From the NCBI GenBank assembly GCA_964403415.1, contig CAYOFF010000001.1:248001-312000 (forward strand): DNA of 64,000 nucleotides, given 5' to 3'. The notes below the pieces were generated by a model, which had not been told where the DNA came from, did not search any database, and saw only the letters and a list, made by a program, of their open reading frames with translations. This document shows positions 40,971 to 51,874 of the stretch, one piece after another (position 1 is the stretch's first letter; each line of letters starts with the position of its first letter). This DNA comes from CAYOFF01 sp964403415. GTDB taxonomy: Bacteria; Patescibacteriota; Gracilibacteria; Absconditabacterales; Absconditicoccaceae. Made by a program: the position numbers and the translations under genes.

Positions 40971-41008
40971 GTATTAGGGGAAATTGGTATTTAGAGAAAA
41001 GTATCTTC

Positions 41009-42070
41009 CTAGAAGGGGAGCAGGATTTTGTTTCTAAACTCAAAGAGTATTTTCTTTTCAACAGCTCTTTTGAACATTCAGGTTATAAGTGGCATGTAGA
41101 ATCACCAGTTGTTTATTACCATAATACCATCCCATCTTCCGAGGGCTACCGCAAGTTTACTGTAGTTTTGGAGCGGGGGATAAGAGCGAGAGATGTTTTG
41201 GATACGATCTGCGATCAGTGATCCGACTCTCTGTCATTCGACATAGGCGTTGTGCGCTGTAGTGAGTAGACCATGTATAGCGACATCACCGCAATCGTAG
41301 ATGCGATCGTTTTCGTTGGCGGTATAGGCCTGAGTAAACGTTATTTCAGGGACATGCTGGTCGTCATTGATGATGATTCAGGTGTTGACTATCGTAGCGT
41401 CAGAGGGAAGTACTTGACCGTCTTCGAGGGTCACACTATGTGCATCAAGAGCAGTTACTTTTGCATTCATGACGAGCTCTACGTCATGTGTTTCGAGCCA
41501 TCGCTGCGTGGTGTGACCGATAGAGTAGGAGTACTGTGCTAGAAACTTATCTTGGTTGTGAATGAGGCGTATTTTGCCGCCAATTTGTTTTTCTGCTAAG
41601 ATGGCGGCAACCTCTATACCGGTGTATCATCCACCGATGACGGTAGTATGCTTTGCGGTGCGTAAGGCATCATTGAGCGGCGGAATATCCTCAGGATAAC
41701 GAATAGTATGCGCAAATGCTCTGTATGGAGCAAGTCCATGAAAATTGGTGTACGAGCCGGTAGCTATGACGATATATTCGCAGGCTCGTGTGTCTCACTG
41801 CGCAGTGGTGATGAGGCAGTCTTTGGTGACATGGGTTATGCGTGTGTGATGAAAATCATCTCCATAGACATCAGCAAGTGGAAATTGGAGTTCTTTGAGT
41901 CTTTCTGGAGAACCAAGTGTCTCATGGAGACTCGGAATAAAGGTAAACTGATCGCGCTGATCAAAGAGCTTGACGGATGCTCAGGGACAGCGACGCGTGA
42001 TGCTAATATATGCAGCAAGTCCTGCAAATCATGCGCCTACAATTCCTACTGTACACGAATATGCTGCCAT
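41009..42070 (-). CDS. FAD-dependent NADH dehydrogenase (type II, Ndh-like)
   Basis: 353 residues, stop TAG. FAD-binding 'TVGIVGAGFAGLAAYI' (third motif Gly is UGA), 'YIVIATGSYTNF', NADH-binding 'TTVIGGGYTGIEVAAILAE', and 'DRIYDCGDVAI'. The C-terminal region with 'LGRWDGIMVINNWGFYMP' and basic residues fits membrane attachment. Ndh-2 passes electrons from NADH to a quinone without pumping protons; quinone use in CPR cells is uncertain. Confidence 0.85.
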
Positions 42071-42132
42071 GTGTTTTGTTTATTTTATACTATAAAAATA
42101 TCAAAAAACATACAAAAAGATTTTCAATGTTC

Positions 42133-42181
42133 AAAAAAATGCACAGGAAACGACACGTGTGTGTGCATATCCTGTGCATCT
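42133..42181 (-). terminator. terminator of the Kazal/SLH gene (minus strand)
   Basis: On the minus strand GATGCACAGGA pairs with TCCTGTGCAT across a GTGTG-rich loop, followed by seven T. Confidence 0.75.
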
Positions 42182-42226
42182 ACTATAGGCAAAATACTAT
42201 ATAAGATCAATGCCGAGTGGTGATAT

Positions 42227-43423
42227 TTATCCACCAATCATTACTGGACCAGTGATTGCTGGAACAGCAGGAGTGATAACAGTAATCGTTGTACCTGTAA
42301 CAACGTCACCTGTAGCTACGATCAATACGCTACCTGTTGCAACATCTCCTGTAGTCATTTCTACTACACCCGTACCTGTTTCTGTAGGTACTGGCATATC
42401 AGTTGTAACTTCTTCGTTAGATGTTCCGAGAAGACCTCCTTCTGGATCAAGTGCTACTGGTGTAAGAACACCGAGTTGATCAAGCGCATGGTGTAGTCTA
42501 AACGTCCAGATAACAGCATCTTTTCTTGTAACAGGCGTTTCGTCACTCATGAAATCATGTGTTGTGATAACGCCCCAGTTTGTTGCGAGATCAGTGTATG
42601 CTTGCCATCGTGGTGTTGTACCTTCGTCTTTGAATCCATCTGCAATTCTCATAAGTACAGTCATTGCTTGGCTGCGTGAAAGAAGAGCTTTTGGATTGAA
42701 CATTTTGTTGTGTCCCTTGAACAAACCATATCTACATGCATCGAGAACGTTTTGGATAAGCGTAGGATCTACAGTTTTTTCGTCAGTGAATGCGCATGCA
42801 TCAGCTGGCATAGTTACTGCTGCCATTCTAGCATTGAGACCATCTTCACCAAGGAAGTGGAGAGCGAATACCATAAAGAATTTTGCAGCTTGCTCTCTCG
42901 TAAGTGGTGCTTCAGGCATAAACTTAGTAGGATCATCGTACTTTGTCATACCAATACCAAATGCGAACGCAACTGACTGGTTGTACTCTTCTACAGATCC
43001 GAGCTCAGGAAGCTCTGGTACTGTTACCTCGTCGTCAGCACATGGGCCTGTGTATGCAAGCTCGGTTTTTGCTACTTCGAGTTCGCAGTTGTTTCCATAG
43101 GTTGTACCATCATTTCCGCATACTGGCATGTACTCTTTTGTACATGCTGTAGGAACAGCAGCATCCCCAGATGTGGTAGGAGTTGCTACATCGTCTGTTG
43201 TTGTGATCGTTGTTCCGTTTGTAGTTCTACATTCACCTTGGTAAAATACTTCAGCGCCAGCAGCTTGTGCTTGGCACTCATTGCTGTACGTTTTACCGTC
43301 TCTTGCGCAGACAGGCATGTAGTCAGTTGTACAAATGAGATTAGGAGTAGCTGCTTGTGCAGCACCAAATACTCCAAGAACGATACTAAAAAGACCAAAA
43401 GTAACCACATTTTTTGTTGTCAT
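42227..43423 (-). CDS. surface protein with two Kazal-like domains and S-layer-homology-like repeats
   Basis: 398 residues, stop TAA. Signal peptide ending 'VLGVFGAAQA'. Two Kazal-type modules (residues ~28-66 and ~92-130), each with 'DYMPVCARDGKTYSNEC'/'EYMPVCGNDGTTYGNNC' and a final Cys. Then SLH-like repeats ('PEAPLTREQAAKFFMVF', 'PKALLSRSQAMTVLMRIADG') and a Thr/Val/Gly-rich C-terminus. About 40 Gly codons with no UGA, as in ribosomal genes, which suggests very high expression. Possibly a cell-surface layer protein able to block proteases. Confidence 0.8.
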   Translation of the reverse strand: MTTKNVVTFGLFSIVLGVFGAAQAATPNLICTTDYMPVCARDGKTYSNECQAQAAGAEVFYQGECRTTNGTTITTTDDVATPTTSGDAAVPTACTKEYMPVCGNDGTTYGNNCELEVAKTELAYTGPCADDEVTVPELPELGSVEEYNQSVAFAFGIGMTKYDDPTKFMPEAPLTREQAAKFFMVFALHFLGEDGLNARMAAVTMPADACAFTDEKTVDPTLIQNVLDACRYGLFKGHNKMFNPKALLSRSQAMTVLMRIADGFKDEGTTPRWQAYTDLATNWGVITTHDFMSDETPVTRKDAVIWTFRLHHALDQLGVLTPVALDPEGGLLGTSNEEVTTDMPVPTETGTGVVEMTTGDVATGSVLIVATGDVVTGTTITVITPAVPAITGPVMIGG

Positions 43424-43486
43424 TAGATATGCGAAAAATAAAAATTTGATGGGTTTTGTATAGGGAAGTGTATGCGAAAAGCAACT

Positions 43487-44728
43487 CTAGTCCAGCGTGA
43501 GCGAATTGATATCGAAGAATACCATGTCCTGTCACATGCGCACAAATACAGGTGTTTGGGGATGTCTATGATCTATTTGAAAAAACTGTTGTCCATTTGA
43601 AATGCCGTATGGTCCACAAGGTTCTATGACTGGACCTACGAGAGAGGAGACAGCCTGTATTTTACTTTTGTACTCTAATGTAGGTACATACTGATATCTT
43701 TCTATGTTTGCAGGTGTTTCTGTTTTTATTTTTTGGAGATTACATTCTCCTAGGACACCATTTGCTTTGAGTTTGTCAACGAAAAGTTTTTGGTCAGTTT
43801 TTGCTTGTGCGGCCATGTCTGGTGAGAGTAGCGTGACGTCTATCTCTGGATTTCTTGCATCGATCGTGTTAAATGTCTTATCTAGTCGGTTTTCGAGCCA
43901 TTCTACAGGTCATGAGGTGGTTGTTCATTGTGTGTTGATAAACTCGATACGTTTGGTAGTCGAATGTTTTTTCCCATTGGTATCATAGTTTATTTCCACA
44001 AATCAGGGGAGCGTTTCGTCTGCTTCAAAAGAAAGTTTATTCCCTGCTTCGAAGACGCAATTTTGGCCGAGCAGTCGCGCGTTTTTTGTAGGGAGAGTTA
44101 TTTCTTCCCGGACGCACTGATCACTTGCAAGCATACTTGGCTTTGTGAAGAGGAGTTGCTCGTGTGCTCTTTTGTCTGCAATGTATAGCCAGGTTCAGAG
44201 CTTTGCTCTAGATGCTGGTGTGGTGTCGACGGATTCGAATGTCTCAGTGGTAAACATGCCGAGATCTACAGCGCTACTTACATATGGACTGTATCGTGGT
44301 GTGCTGCTCTCATCGAGGTACCCTTCGAGCGTTCTGACGACGACAGTGATTGCTTGTGCTTGAGTGAGCGTATCATTTGGCATAAATTTCCCATCGCTTC
44401 ATTTCATAAGTCCAAATGCGCATGCTTTGAGAATATAAGGCACGAGCGTGCGGTCGTATGTGGCTATATCACTAAACGTACATGTTTCGGATGTCTCTTC
44501 GTGCATACGTGGGAGATTGGCTATCTGTGCATACGTTGCAAAAAATTTTGCGGCTTCTCATCTCGTGATACTATCATCTCATCTGAAGTCACGTTCCATA
44601 TCGTACCTCGTGAGTCATTGTTGGTGTAATCGTGGGAAGACAGTGGTGCCAAAGTCGGGGAAAGCAAAGGTAGTTGAAGAGATGACTCCTAGACTAATAC
44701 CCAAAACTCACAACAAGGGTTTGTACAT
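43487..44728 (-). CDS. S-layer-homology domain protein
   Basis: 413 residues, stop TAG. Signal peptide near residue 25. SLH-like units at residues ~40-150 ('SITRGEAAKFFATYAQI', 'NDTLTQAQAITVVVRTLEGY') resemble those of the neighbouring Kazal protein, so the two may be paralogues. The C-terminal part is a distinct beta-rich domain with several Cys ('VREEITLP', 'LLGQNCVFEAG'). Unlike its neighbour it uses UGA for many glycines, suggesting lower expression. Probably surface-exposed. Confidence 0.75.
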
Positions 44729-44790
44729 GATGTAGTGCTGAAAAAAATAAATAGCTATATCTATGTCTCTACAGGCGTTGTTTTAACCTG

Positions 44791-46188
44791 TTATCCTACG
44801 CTTCCTTCCATTTCCATCTCTATGAGTCTATTGAGTTCTCCTGCATATTCGAGGGGAAGTTTTTTGACGACAGGTGAGATAAATCCATTGACGATCATCG
44901 CCATAGCTTTGTCTTCGGCAAGGCCACGAGACATGAGATAAAACAGCTGTGTCTCGTCAACTTTCCCAGCAGATGCTTCGTGTGCGACTATCGATGAGTC
45001 ATTGCCTACGTTGATATGTGGGATGGTCGTGCTTACCGAAATATCGTCCATAAGAAGCGCATCACATTCGGTGCTATTGACGGCTCATTTTGCAGATGCT
45101 TTGATATCGACGATACCACGGTAGGTAGAGATGCCGCCATCTTTGGAGATAGACTTGGAGATAATTGTAGAGGAACTGTTCTCTCAAATATGAATGACCT
45201 TGGATCATGAGTCTTGATTTTGTCCTTTTCAGGCGACGACGATTCAGATCTGGTCGCTCTTGCTGTTTTTTCCTTTGAGGATAGAGCAGGGGTAGAGCAT
45301 CGTCGTACATGATCCGAGATTTCCGTTGATCCATTCCATAAACGAGTCGTCATCTACGATAGCGCGTTTGGTGTTGAGATTGTAGGTGTTGGTGGATCGA
45401 TTTTCTACAGAGGAGTAGCGCATGCGGCTTCTTTTGCCGACAAAAATTTCGACAAGTCAGGCATGCAACGATTTTTTGTCGAATTTGGGTGCGCTACATC
45501 ATTCGATATAGTCGCCGACGGCGTCGTCTTCTACGATGATGAGCGTATGCTCAAACTGTCCTCCACCGAGCGTATTCATACGAAAATATGCTTGGAGCGG
45601 CTCGGTGACATGGACGCCGGAGGGAATATAGATAAATGTGCCGCCGCTTCGAACTGCGCCATGGAGTGCGGCAAATTTGTGGTCATGCATCGGGACGAGC
45701 TTCATAAAATACTTACGAATAAGCTCGTCGTGCTCCTGCAAGGCGTGTGCCATGTCATCAAAAATCACGCCTTGTTCGGCTCGCTTTTCTTTGATCTTGT
45801 GGTAGACGATTTCTGAGTCATATTGTCCTCATGCGCCTGCGAGATAGGTGCGTTCCGCTTCAGGAATTCCAAGGCGTTCAAATTTCGTTTTGATCTCCTG
45901 GGGAACCTGTTCTCGCTCGGTTGCGTATCCGGTAAATCCTTTTTCTGCCTTGGCGTAGTAGACGATGTCATCGAGATGTAAGCCACTGAGATCTGGTCCT
46001 CGTGAGGGCATAGCCATCTCATGAAATGTGTTGAGTGACTTGAGGCGGTGTTCGAGCATCCGCTGAGGTTCGTTTTGATCAGCGGAAATTGCACGTACCG
46101 TTTCTTCGGTAAGCCCTTGGAGGTGAATGCTATACGGGATACTATCAGCTGTTTCTAGCGTATCTTTGAGTGTCGTGTTTTCGGTCAT
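44791..46188 (-). CDS. sufB: Fe-S cluster assembly protein SufB
   Basis: 465 residues, stop TAA. SufB blocks: 'HDHKFAALHGAVRSGGTFIY', 'IPSGVHVTEPLQAYFRMN', 'QFEHTLIIVEDDA' and 'NVGNDSSIVAHEASAGKVDE' with 'LMSRGLAEDKAMAMIVNGF'. SufB with SufC and SufD builds iron-sulfur clusters. No sufC, sufD or sufS is in the window, so the usual operon is split or reduced. The Fe-S enzyme RlmD is at 22-23.7 kb. Confidence 0.95.
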
Positions 46189-46216
46189 ATATCATCAAAA
46201 AATTCAAAAGTATCTC

Positions 46217-47218
46217 CTATCATTTCAGCTTCAACAAAAAGATAGAGTCGATGAGTCGTCATCCTTTGAGGCCTTTTTCTGTTCTATGGATGATGGTGAA
46301 GTCGTGCTCTTCGATGAAGCTAATGAGCGTATCTATCATATAATTTCTAAAGGTAATGACTCTGATTGATTCTCCTGGCAAGAAGTGAATGAGCTCATTT
46401 CTATACTTGATGACGGTTTTTTGGGTAAACTGAAAGAGTACGCTGTATTTGATCGCTCAGATAGATGGTTCTTCGGATGTTTGGATGATGAGTTTCCCAT
46501 TTTCAAAAGGGATTTTTACTCTGGCTAGTGTTGAAAACATGAACTTACTCATCGTGGGGTCTGAGAGGTAATCAGCATATTTGTTGAATACCTGCATTTT
46601 TACTTTGACGTCGTCTTCATGTCTGCCAAGTACGTCAAACATCATCATATCAACTGGCTCAAGCATATTGTAGAGACTATCGATGAGACTTGTCTGATTG
46701 GGATTCAAAAATGACCATCCCAAAAATCCAAAAATTCTTCTATCATACTGATTGGTGATATTCTTGATTTCTTCTTTGAAGTTGGGGGACATGAAGTCAG
46801 CACAGAGAAATGTTTTTTTGATATTGGTTAGTCACTGGAGTCTATCATGGGCCAAATCCAGCATCGCTTTGGAGGAATCTACGCCTACATAATCTATATA
46901 GACTCCGTCTTGTTCGAAACGTTCGAGCATCCATAGCTCCCAGTGCGCATTTCCACATCAGAGACTGATGAAGATGTTTTTTTGCTTAGGGTCGATTTGA
47001 TCTTTGAGAATCGTGTAGTATTTTTCCTTGGCATAGGTGACCGTGTCTTCGTCGATATTTTTTTTGTTGTATCCGTCGCCGTAGGCTTCGTAGTAGTGGA
47101 ATGCGCTGTCTCCTAGATATGCGAGTCTCTGTGATATGTTTCTTGTCTTGAGACAATCTACAAATTCCGCCTCAAGTTCAGCATCTGAGATAACTGAATA
47201 AAACTGACCTATACTCAT
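46217..47218 (-). CDS. SAM-dependent methyltransferase (EgtD/DUF2260-like)
   Basis: 333 residues, stop TAG. 'NIFISLGCGNAHWELWMLER' is the SAM loop (one Gly UGA-coded), 'IDYVGVDSSKAMLDLAHDRL' the acidic loop, and 'RRIFGFLGWSFLNPNQTSLI' the segment that resembles EgtD-type His N-methyltransferases. The C-terminal part is beta-rich ('PFENGKLIIQTSEEPSIGA'). The substrate is unknown. It is directly downstream of the HD hydrolase on the same strand, 42 nt apart. Confidence 0.7.
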
Positions 47219-47260
47219 GGTACTATGTTTTGAATAAAAAGCCGAAACCGAAGTGTACGT

Positions 47261-48160
47261 TTACTGAAAAAAATGTCCTATCTTAAACTGCTGTTTTTTC
47301 CCAGGAATAACGTACCCTTGTGTAAAATAAAACTCTGCTTTGAAGCGTTCTCCGTCAGTTTGGAGCGAAACAAGCTTAATGTGTGACGAGAACTTACTGT
47401 TTTTAAGTAATTCTTCAAACCATTTCTTGTTTTCTATCTGTCGCACAATCATATTTGCTGCACCATAGGTGAGTGCATAGCTTTCGTCGTCTAGATTGTG
47501 GTACATCATACTGAAGAGGCTATGTTTTAGTCATTCTACGTGAGAAAGGTGGTGATTCTTGAGATAATTGGTAAGCTTTTCTTGAAGACCGGCGATTGTT
47601 TTGTCCTTATTTCTACTAAAGAGGATGTTTTTGAGAGGCTCGTATATAGCCTGCGTTTCGAAAGCCATTTTGATTTGTTTGTGAGGGGTCATTTCGCCTA
47701 GGGTTGTAAGATTATGCTCTCTGTCTACGAGTTTAAGCAAAATAACTCTTATGTCCTGCATGCCTCCACAGAGAAGTTTTTCGATTTTGTCCGCAAAGAC
47801 GGTCTGCGGAGTACGGTGATAATAGAGCGGTTCTTTGCTGACGCCATCGACGATGTAGCCAACGCTCTCACCAAACTCGTCATAAATCATACTCATAGGA
47901 ACATCCTCACAGTCTTCGGCTGCGTCATGGAGGAGTGCTGCGATAATTAGGTCTATATCTTGATATCTTTCGGCTACTAGAAGCGATACTGACATAGGGT
48001 GCGCTACAAAAGGCGCGTCTTCATATTTTCTTACTTGTCCGTGGTGCGCATTTATGGCAAATTCGCATGCTTTGATGATCTTTTCTGCGTGCTGTGGAAA
48101 GTCCGTGTACATCTCTTGTACACGCTTGAGATAATTGGTTTTCCACTCTCCTATACCCAT
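47261..48160 (-). CDS. HD-domain (SpoT/MESH1-like) hydrolase
   Basis: 299 residues, stop TAA; the UGA at 47531 joins two standard-code parts. HD signature: 'FAINAHHGQVRKYEDAPFVA' (His), 'LIIAALLHDAAEDCED' (His-Asp, Glu-Asp) and 'LLKLVDREHNL', which is the RelA/SpoT hydrolase arrangement. No synthetase or regulatory domain follows. It may degrade (p)ppGpp or NADPH-like nucleotides; CPR genomes often carry only such a short form. Confidence 0.8.
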
Positions 48161-48274
48161 ACGGATTGAGTAAAGGGGTAAAACACAACTACAAAAAAGA
48201 CAACGTACGCAAGTATAGTGGTTTGTTTGGATACATGCAAGAGAAAAGTGCTTATTTCTCCAAAAAGTACAGGC

Positions 48275-48628
48275 CTATGATGTTGTTTTTTGTTTCTTTG
48301 GGAATTCGTATGCATAGCGTAGCATATTGATGCGTCCTTCATTGACTTCAATGCCTTCGTTTTGGAGGAGAGTAGCTTGTACGTGTCCTTTCTCTCAGAG
48401 CTTGAGTGCACTTATATGCCCAGATTTACTAATCACTCTTCGCCAACAACAAGATGACCGCTCATGAGCAGGCATGCTAGAGAGCAAAAATCCTACGATT
48501 TTGGCGGGTACGTTTTGTTGGAGCTGATCGCTGAGTATGCGCCCAATAACACCGTATGATGACACATATCCATATGGAATCTCGTTGACGAGCGCAATCA
48601 TAGCAATTTTGAGCGGAGAGTTGGACAT
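48275..48628 (-). CDS. alkyltransferase-like protein (MGMT DNA-binding domain)
   Basis: 117 residues, stop TAG, UGA at 48395. 'IPYGYVSSYGVIGRIL' is the recognition helix and 'RSSCCWRRVISKSGHISALK' occupies the place of the methyl-accepting PCHRV motif, with Trp instead of Cys-His before RV. This matches alkyltransferase-like proteins that bind O6-alkylguanine and flag it for nucleotide excision repair without methyl transfer. Short length agrees. Confidence 0.82.
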
Positions 48629-48697
48629 GCTGTCATCATACGTGCTAATACTACTTTGGGCTAATACGACTTTGGTATAAATATTATTTTGGAGATT

Positions 48698-49927
48698 TTA
48701 CTTATTGAGATATCTGAGCGCGGTGACTTTGAGTTGTGTTAGGCCACCGTATGTTCGCATACTTACTAGGATACTTAGCCATCGGTAATGTGTGAATATG
48801 AGCGCAAGTGCGATTGTTGCTCCGAGAAGTCCAACATGTGCTTTTCGTCATGATTGAGGAAGTCATTTATGGAGAATGCCCAGGAATGAACACGTGTTTA
48901 CTGTCGCTGCGAGTACGAACAATAGCGGATAGGTGAGGAGAAGTGTAAGTCCGATAGGGAATCCAATGAGTGTTATCATGAGTATGATAGCTGCTATTGG
49001 CATGAAGATATACAACAAAAACCCAATCAAAAATGATGTGCCAGGTGTTTTGAGAATAGTTTCTGCTTGGTGATGTTCCCAGAATTTGCGTAGAGGGAGG
49101 AAGAGAATCAGAGACAATACGATTACGCTGAGCATACATATTGTTTGTATTCGTGATGTCCCTCCAAAAAATCCTCATTTCCAACGACCTGCTCGATTAC
49201 CGTTGTCTCGCTTGGAGTCCTTGGTCATCGCGATAATGCCTCCAGTGACTGTGCCAGCAGTTATATCATCTACACTACCATTGACGGCTTTGGCGTGGTA
49301 GGAGAGATTTCATTTGATAGATGCTGCTGATCCGAGACTGATTGTTTTTGCTTCGATCATGACGTCGCCTCATGCTTGTGCATCAAATACGACGTTTTCA
49401 GCGAAGATACGGACATTGCCTGCAAGCTTGCCTTGGACGGACACCTCTCAACCTGCGAGAAGGGTGAGTCCGTCAACTGCGCTGCTTGCATCCAAGGTAA
49501 TGTTGCCTGCGGCCACCAAAAGATCTCCTTTGATTTTGGCCGCAGAGGCAAACTGTCCGGCAGCGGCTCTAAGGTCGCCGTAGACGGTTGCTGCCGGTCC
49601 AAACATAATTTGCGCCCCTGCCAAAAGGCCATCACCGCCGATATTGTGTGTGTAATTGATTTGCTGTGCGACGGTGAGCACGTCTTTGGGCGCATCCGAC
49701 GGCGAAAATACGTATTGTCATCCGGCGTAGACATTTCCGCCGTTTCCTTGCAGCATAAACACATGTAGTGGATTTTTTTCGATCGTGTTTGCAAATTCGT
49801 TGCCAAACTCACTACCAAACGATCACTTATTCCCCGCAAAAACATTTCATACAAATAATGTAGCAATGACAGCAGAAATTCCCAAAAAACCAAGTGTGCG
49901 CATGTGTAGATGTGAGGTGTTATGCAT
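48698..49927 (-). CDS. bactofilin-like polymer-forming domain protein with membrane segments
   Basis: 409 residues, stop TAA, more than ten UGA glycines. N-terminal signal helix, then a right-handed beta-helix-like array (~75-215: 'GAQIMFGPAATVYGDL', 'AAKIKGDLLVAAGNITL', 'AVDGLTLLAGGEVSVQ', 'GKLAGNVRIFAENVVF'), each turn Gly/Ala/Val-rich as in bactofilins. The C-terminal half has four membrane helices ('TSFLIGFLLYIFMPIAAIIL'). It may form a surface- or membrane-attached scaffold. Confidence 0.75.
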
Positions 49928-50122
49928 GAGAGAAAGAGAAACTAAAAGTTGAGGATAGCATATGCGACTGATGGCTTATTTCAAGCGGATTGTAAGCATA
50001 TTTTTTTAACAACTTCCCAAAAGTCAATTTTTACACTCATATTTGGATGATACTGTCCTTTATTATCGGATGGGTTTGTGTTATATGAAGGCAATACTTT
50101 TATTTGTATTGTTGTATATCTC

Positions 50123-50650
50123 ATGACTTTGAAACAGAGAATGAACGCGTGGAAGTGATTTACACTTGTGGAGATGCTTATTGTGATTGTGATTATTGGT
50201 ATCTTGGTTGCTGCGCTTGTTCCTAGATTTTCTGGCGCACAATCCAAGGCAAGAGATATTGCGAGAAAAAGTAATCTTGCACAGATTTCTACTGCACTTG
50301 CGGTATATGCAAATGACAACGGCATCTATCCGCAAGGTAATGGATGATGTGTTCCTATAGGATCTGAACTTACCAATTATCTTACAACAGTACCGAGAGA
50401 CCCTCAATGAAATAGAATTACTGAACCATGCAATCAACCGGGTGTGTATGCGTATGTTCCGCTGAGAAGAGGTGGGGTAGACAACGCAGGTATGGTGGTT
50501 ATGACTTCAGTCGAAAACGAGAACCAGGCCAACTTTATGTGGGATAACTCTGTGACCCCGGGGAGCGATGCTGAGACTGTTCAACAAAAAATCTGTCAGG
50601 GCAAGTGTCCTGCATCAGGAGGAAAACCGTACTATGTGATTATTCAATAA
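50123..50650 (+). CDS. type IV pilin/pseudopilin
   Basis: 175 residues, stop TAA. Prepilin signal 'MNAWKGFTLVEMLIVIVIIG': the Gly before Phe+1 (the peptidase cleavage site) is a UGA codon, so it would be missed under the standard code. Glu5 is present. A long N-terminal helix is followed by a C-terminal domain with a Cys pair ('KICQGKCPASGG'). The start at 50123 gives a short basic leader. No pilus assembly genes are nearby. Confidence 0.88.
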
Positions 50651-50652
50651 TA

Positions 50653-51285
50653 TTATTCAGTAGCTGTTTGCGTTTCTTGTGTTAGCGTGCTTGCCATATG
50701 CGGAATGAGTGCCTCTATGGCAGCGCAGTCACCGATATTGTCGGCATTGATTATGATAGCGAGTTCATCACCAGTTTTTCCTTTGAAATAGGTGACGGCT
50801 GCCTGATTGAGGAAGTACATTTTCCCCTCATCGGTAAGTGCTGTGAACTTATTATCATCAGTCTTGGACAAGGTTGCTTTGATGAATTTCCTATTTGCTT
50901 GCCCAATGAGCTTGTAGATGAGTTTACCATCTTCCATGATTCTTAGTTTGAGAACATCTCCTGGAATAAGCTTGGTTTTGCTGGAGTAGTTGAGTGGTAC
51001 AGGGTATTTCTTCTTGTCTGTACCGACCATAAAATATCCATCAAAAATGCCTTCAATAACTTGTACGTTACCTTCTTCGTGATAGGTCTGTAGTGATGCT
51101 TGAGTATGCTCAAGAGCGGCTGCACTTGCTGCTGCTTCTGCTGCAGCCTCAGGAGATTTGGGCGCATCATCAGTCTTTCATTCCTGAAGTTGTTCGAGAA
51201 GAAGTCTGGCTCTTTTGGCGTCGAGTTCGATTTTTGCGAGAAGCTCTTCAACTGCCTTGAGACTTTGTTTTTGTTTAGGTGCCAT
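50653..51285 (-). CDS. hypothetical protein with helical N-terminus and basic beta domain
   Basis: 210 residues, stop TAA, one UGA (51178). Residues 1-75 are helical and Ala/Glu/Leu-rich ('KAVEELLAKIELDAKRARLL'). The rest contains 'KKKYPVPLNYSSKTKLIPGD' and 'VLKLRIMEDGKLIYKLIG', a pattern seen in proteins conserved across CPR bacteria but without known function. The end is two bases from the convergent pilin gene. Confidence 0.65.
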
Positions 51286-51441
51286 GGGTATACAATACTG
51301 ACTAAAACGTCGTAATTTGCCGTATGTCTGTAATTGTAGGCTTTTTTTTTGAGAAATCAAGTTTTGGGAAGTTCTTGCAATACGCATACAGATGCCTACA
51401 TGTAGGGAATAGCAGATCTTTTTTATGTTTTTTGGTAGGAT

Positions 51442-51855
51442 ATGGGTGTATTTCTTGTGATAGGAGTGCTTATTGGTATCGGTATTGGCTATGGTGTGTT
51501 CTACTTTAGGTATGAGCACAGACAGAGTATAGATGAGCTGAGAGGCAATTTTACCAAAGTACAAGAAGAACGTGATCACCTACGTGATGAGGTACAAGAA
51601 TACACCGAGCAGAATAAAATCTTGAAGTCCAAAGCACAAATGCTGCTTGACCAAAACGAAGACTATGCAAAAGTCGTCTCAGAACTCAGCAGGTACTATT
51701 ATATCCTCAGAAAATGAAACGAAAAACTCAAAGAGCTCGGTCAGGTGCTTGGATCCTATGATGCGGATATTGAGAGTAAGATAGAGAGAGTGCTTGCCGC
51801 TCCACATATTTCTGGTGAGTGATTGAGCGATACTGCTGCCAAAAGATTTTTCTAA
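51442..51855 (+). CDS. membrane-anchored coiled-coil protein
   Basis: 137 residues, stop TAA, UGA glycines at 51715 and 51820. One N-terminal membrane helix ('VFLVIGVLIGIGIGYGVFYF') then a heptad-rich coiled coil ('IDELRGNFTKVQEERDHLRD', 'EVQEYTEQNKILKSKAQM'). It has the shape of the short FtsL/FtsB-like or RmuC-N-terminal proteins. Function unknown. The methyltransferase gene starts 20 nt downstream. Confidence 0.65.
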
Positions 51856-51874
51856 ATTTTATGATGTCCCTCTT

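Noticed and set aside
46127..46369. Plus-strand ORF overlapping sufB start and the methyltransferase end
   Set aside because: Shadow of the minus-strand methyltransferase gene, which shows the SAM-binding motif.
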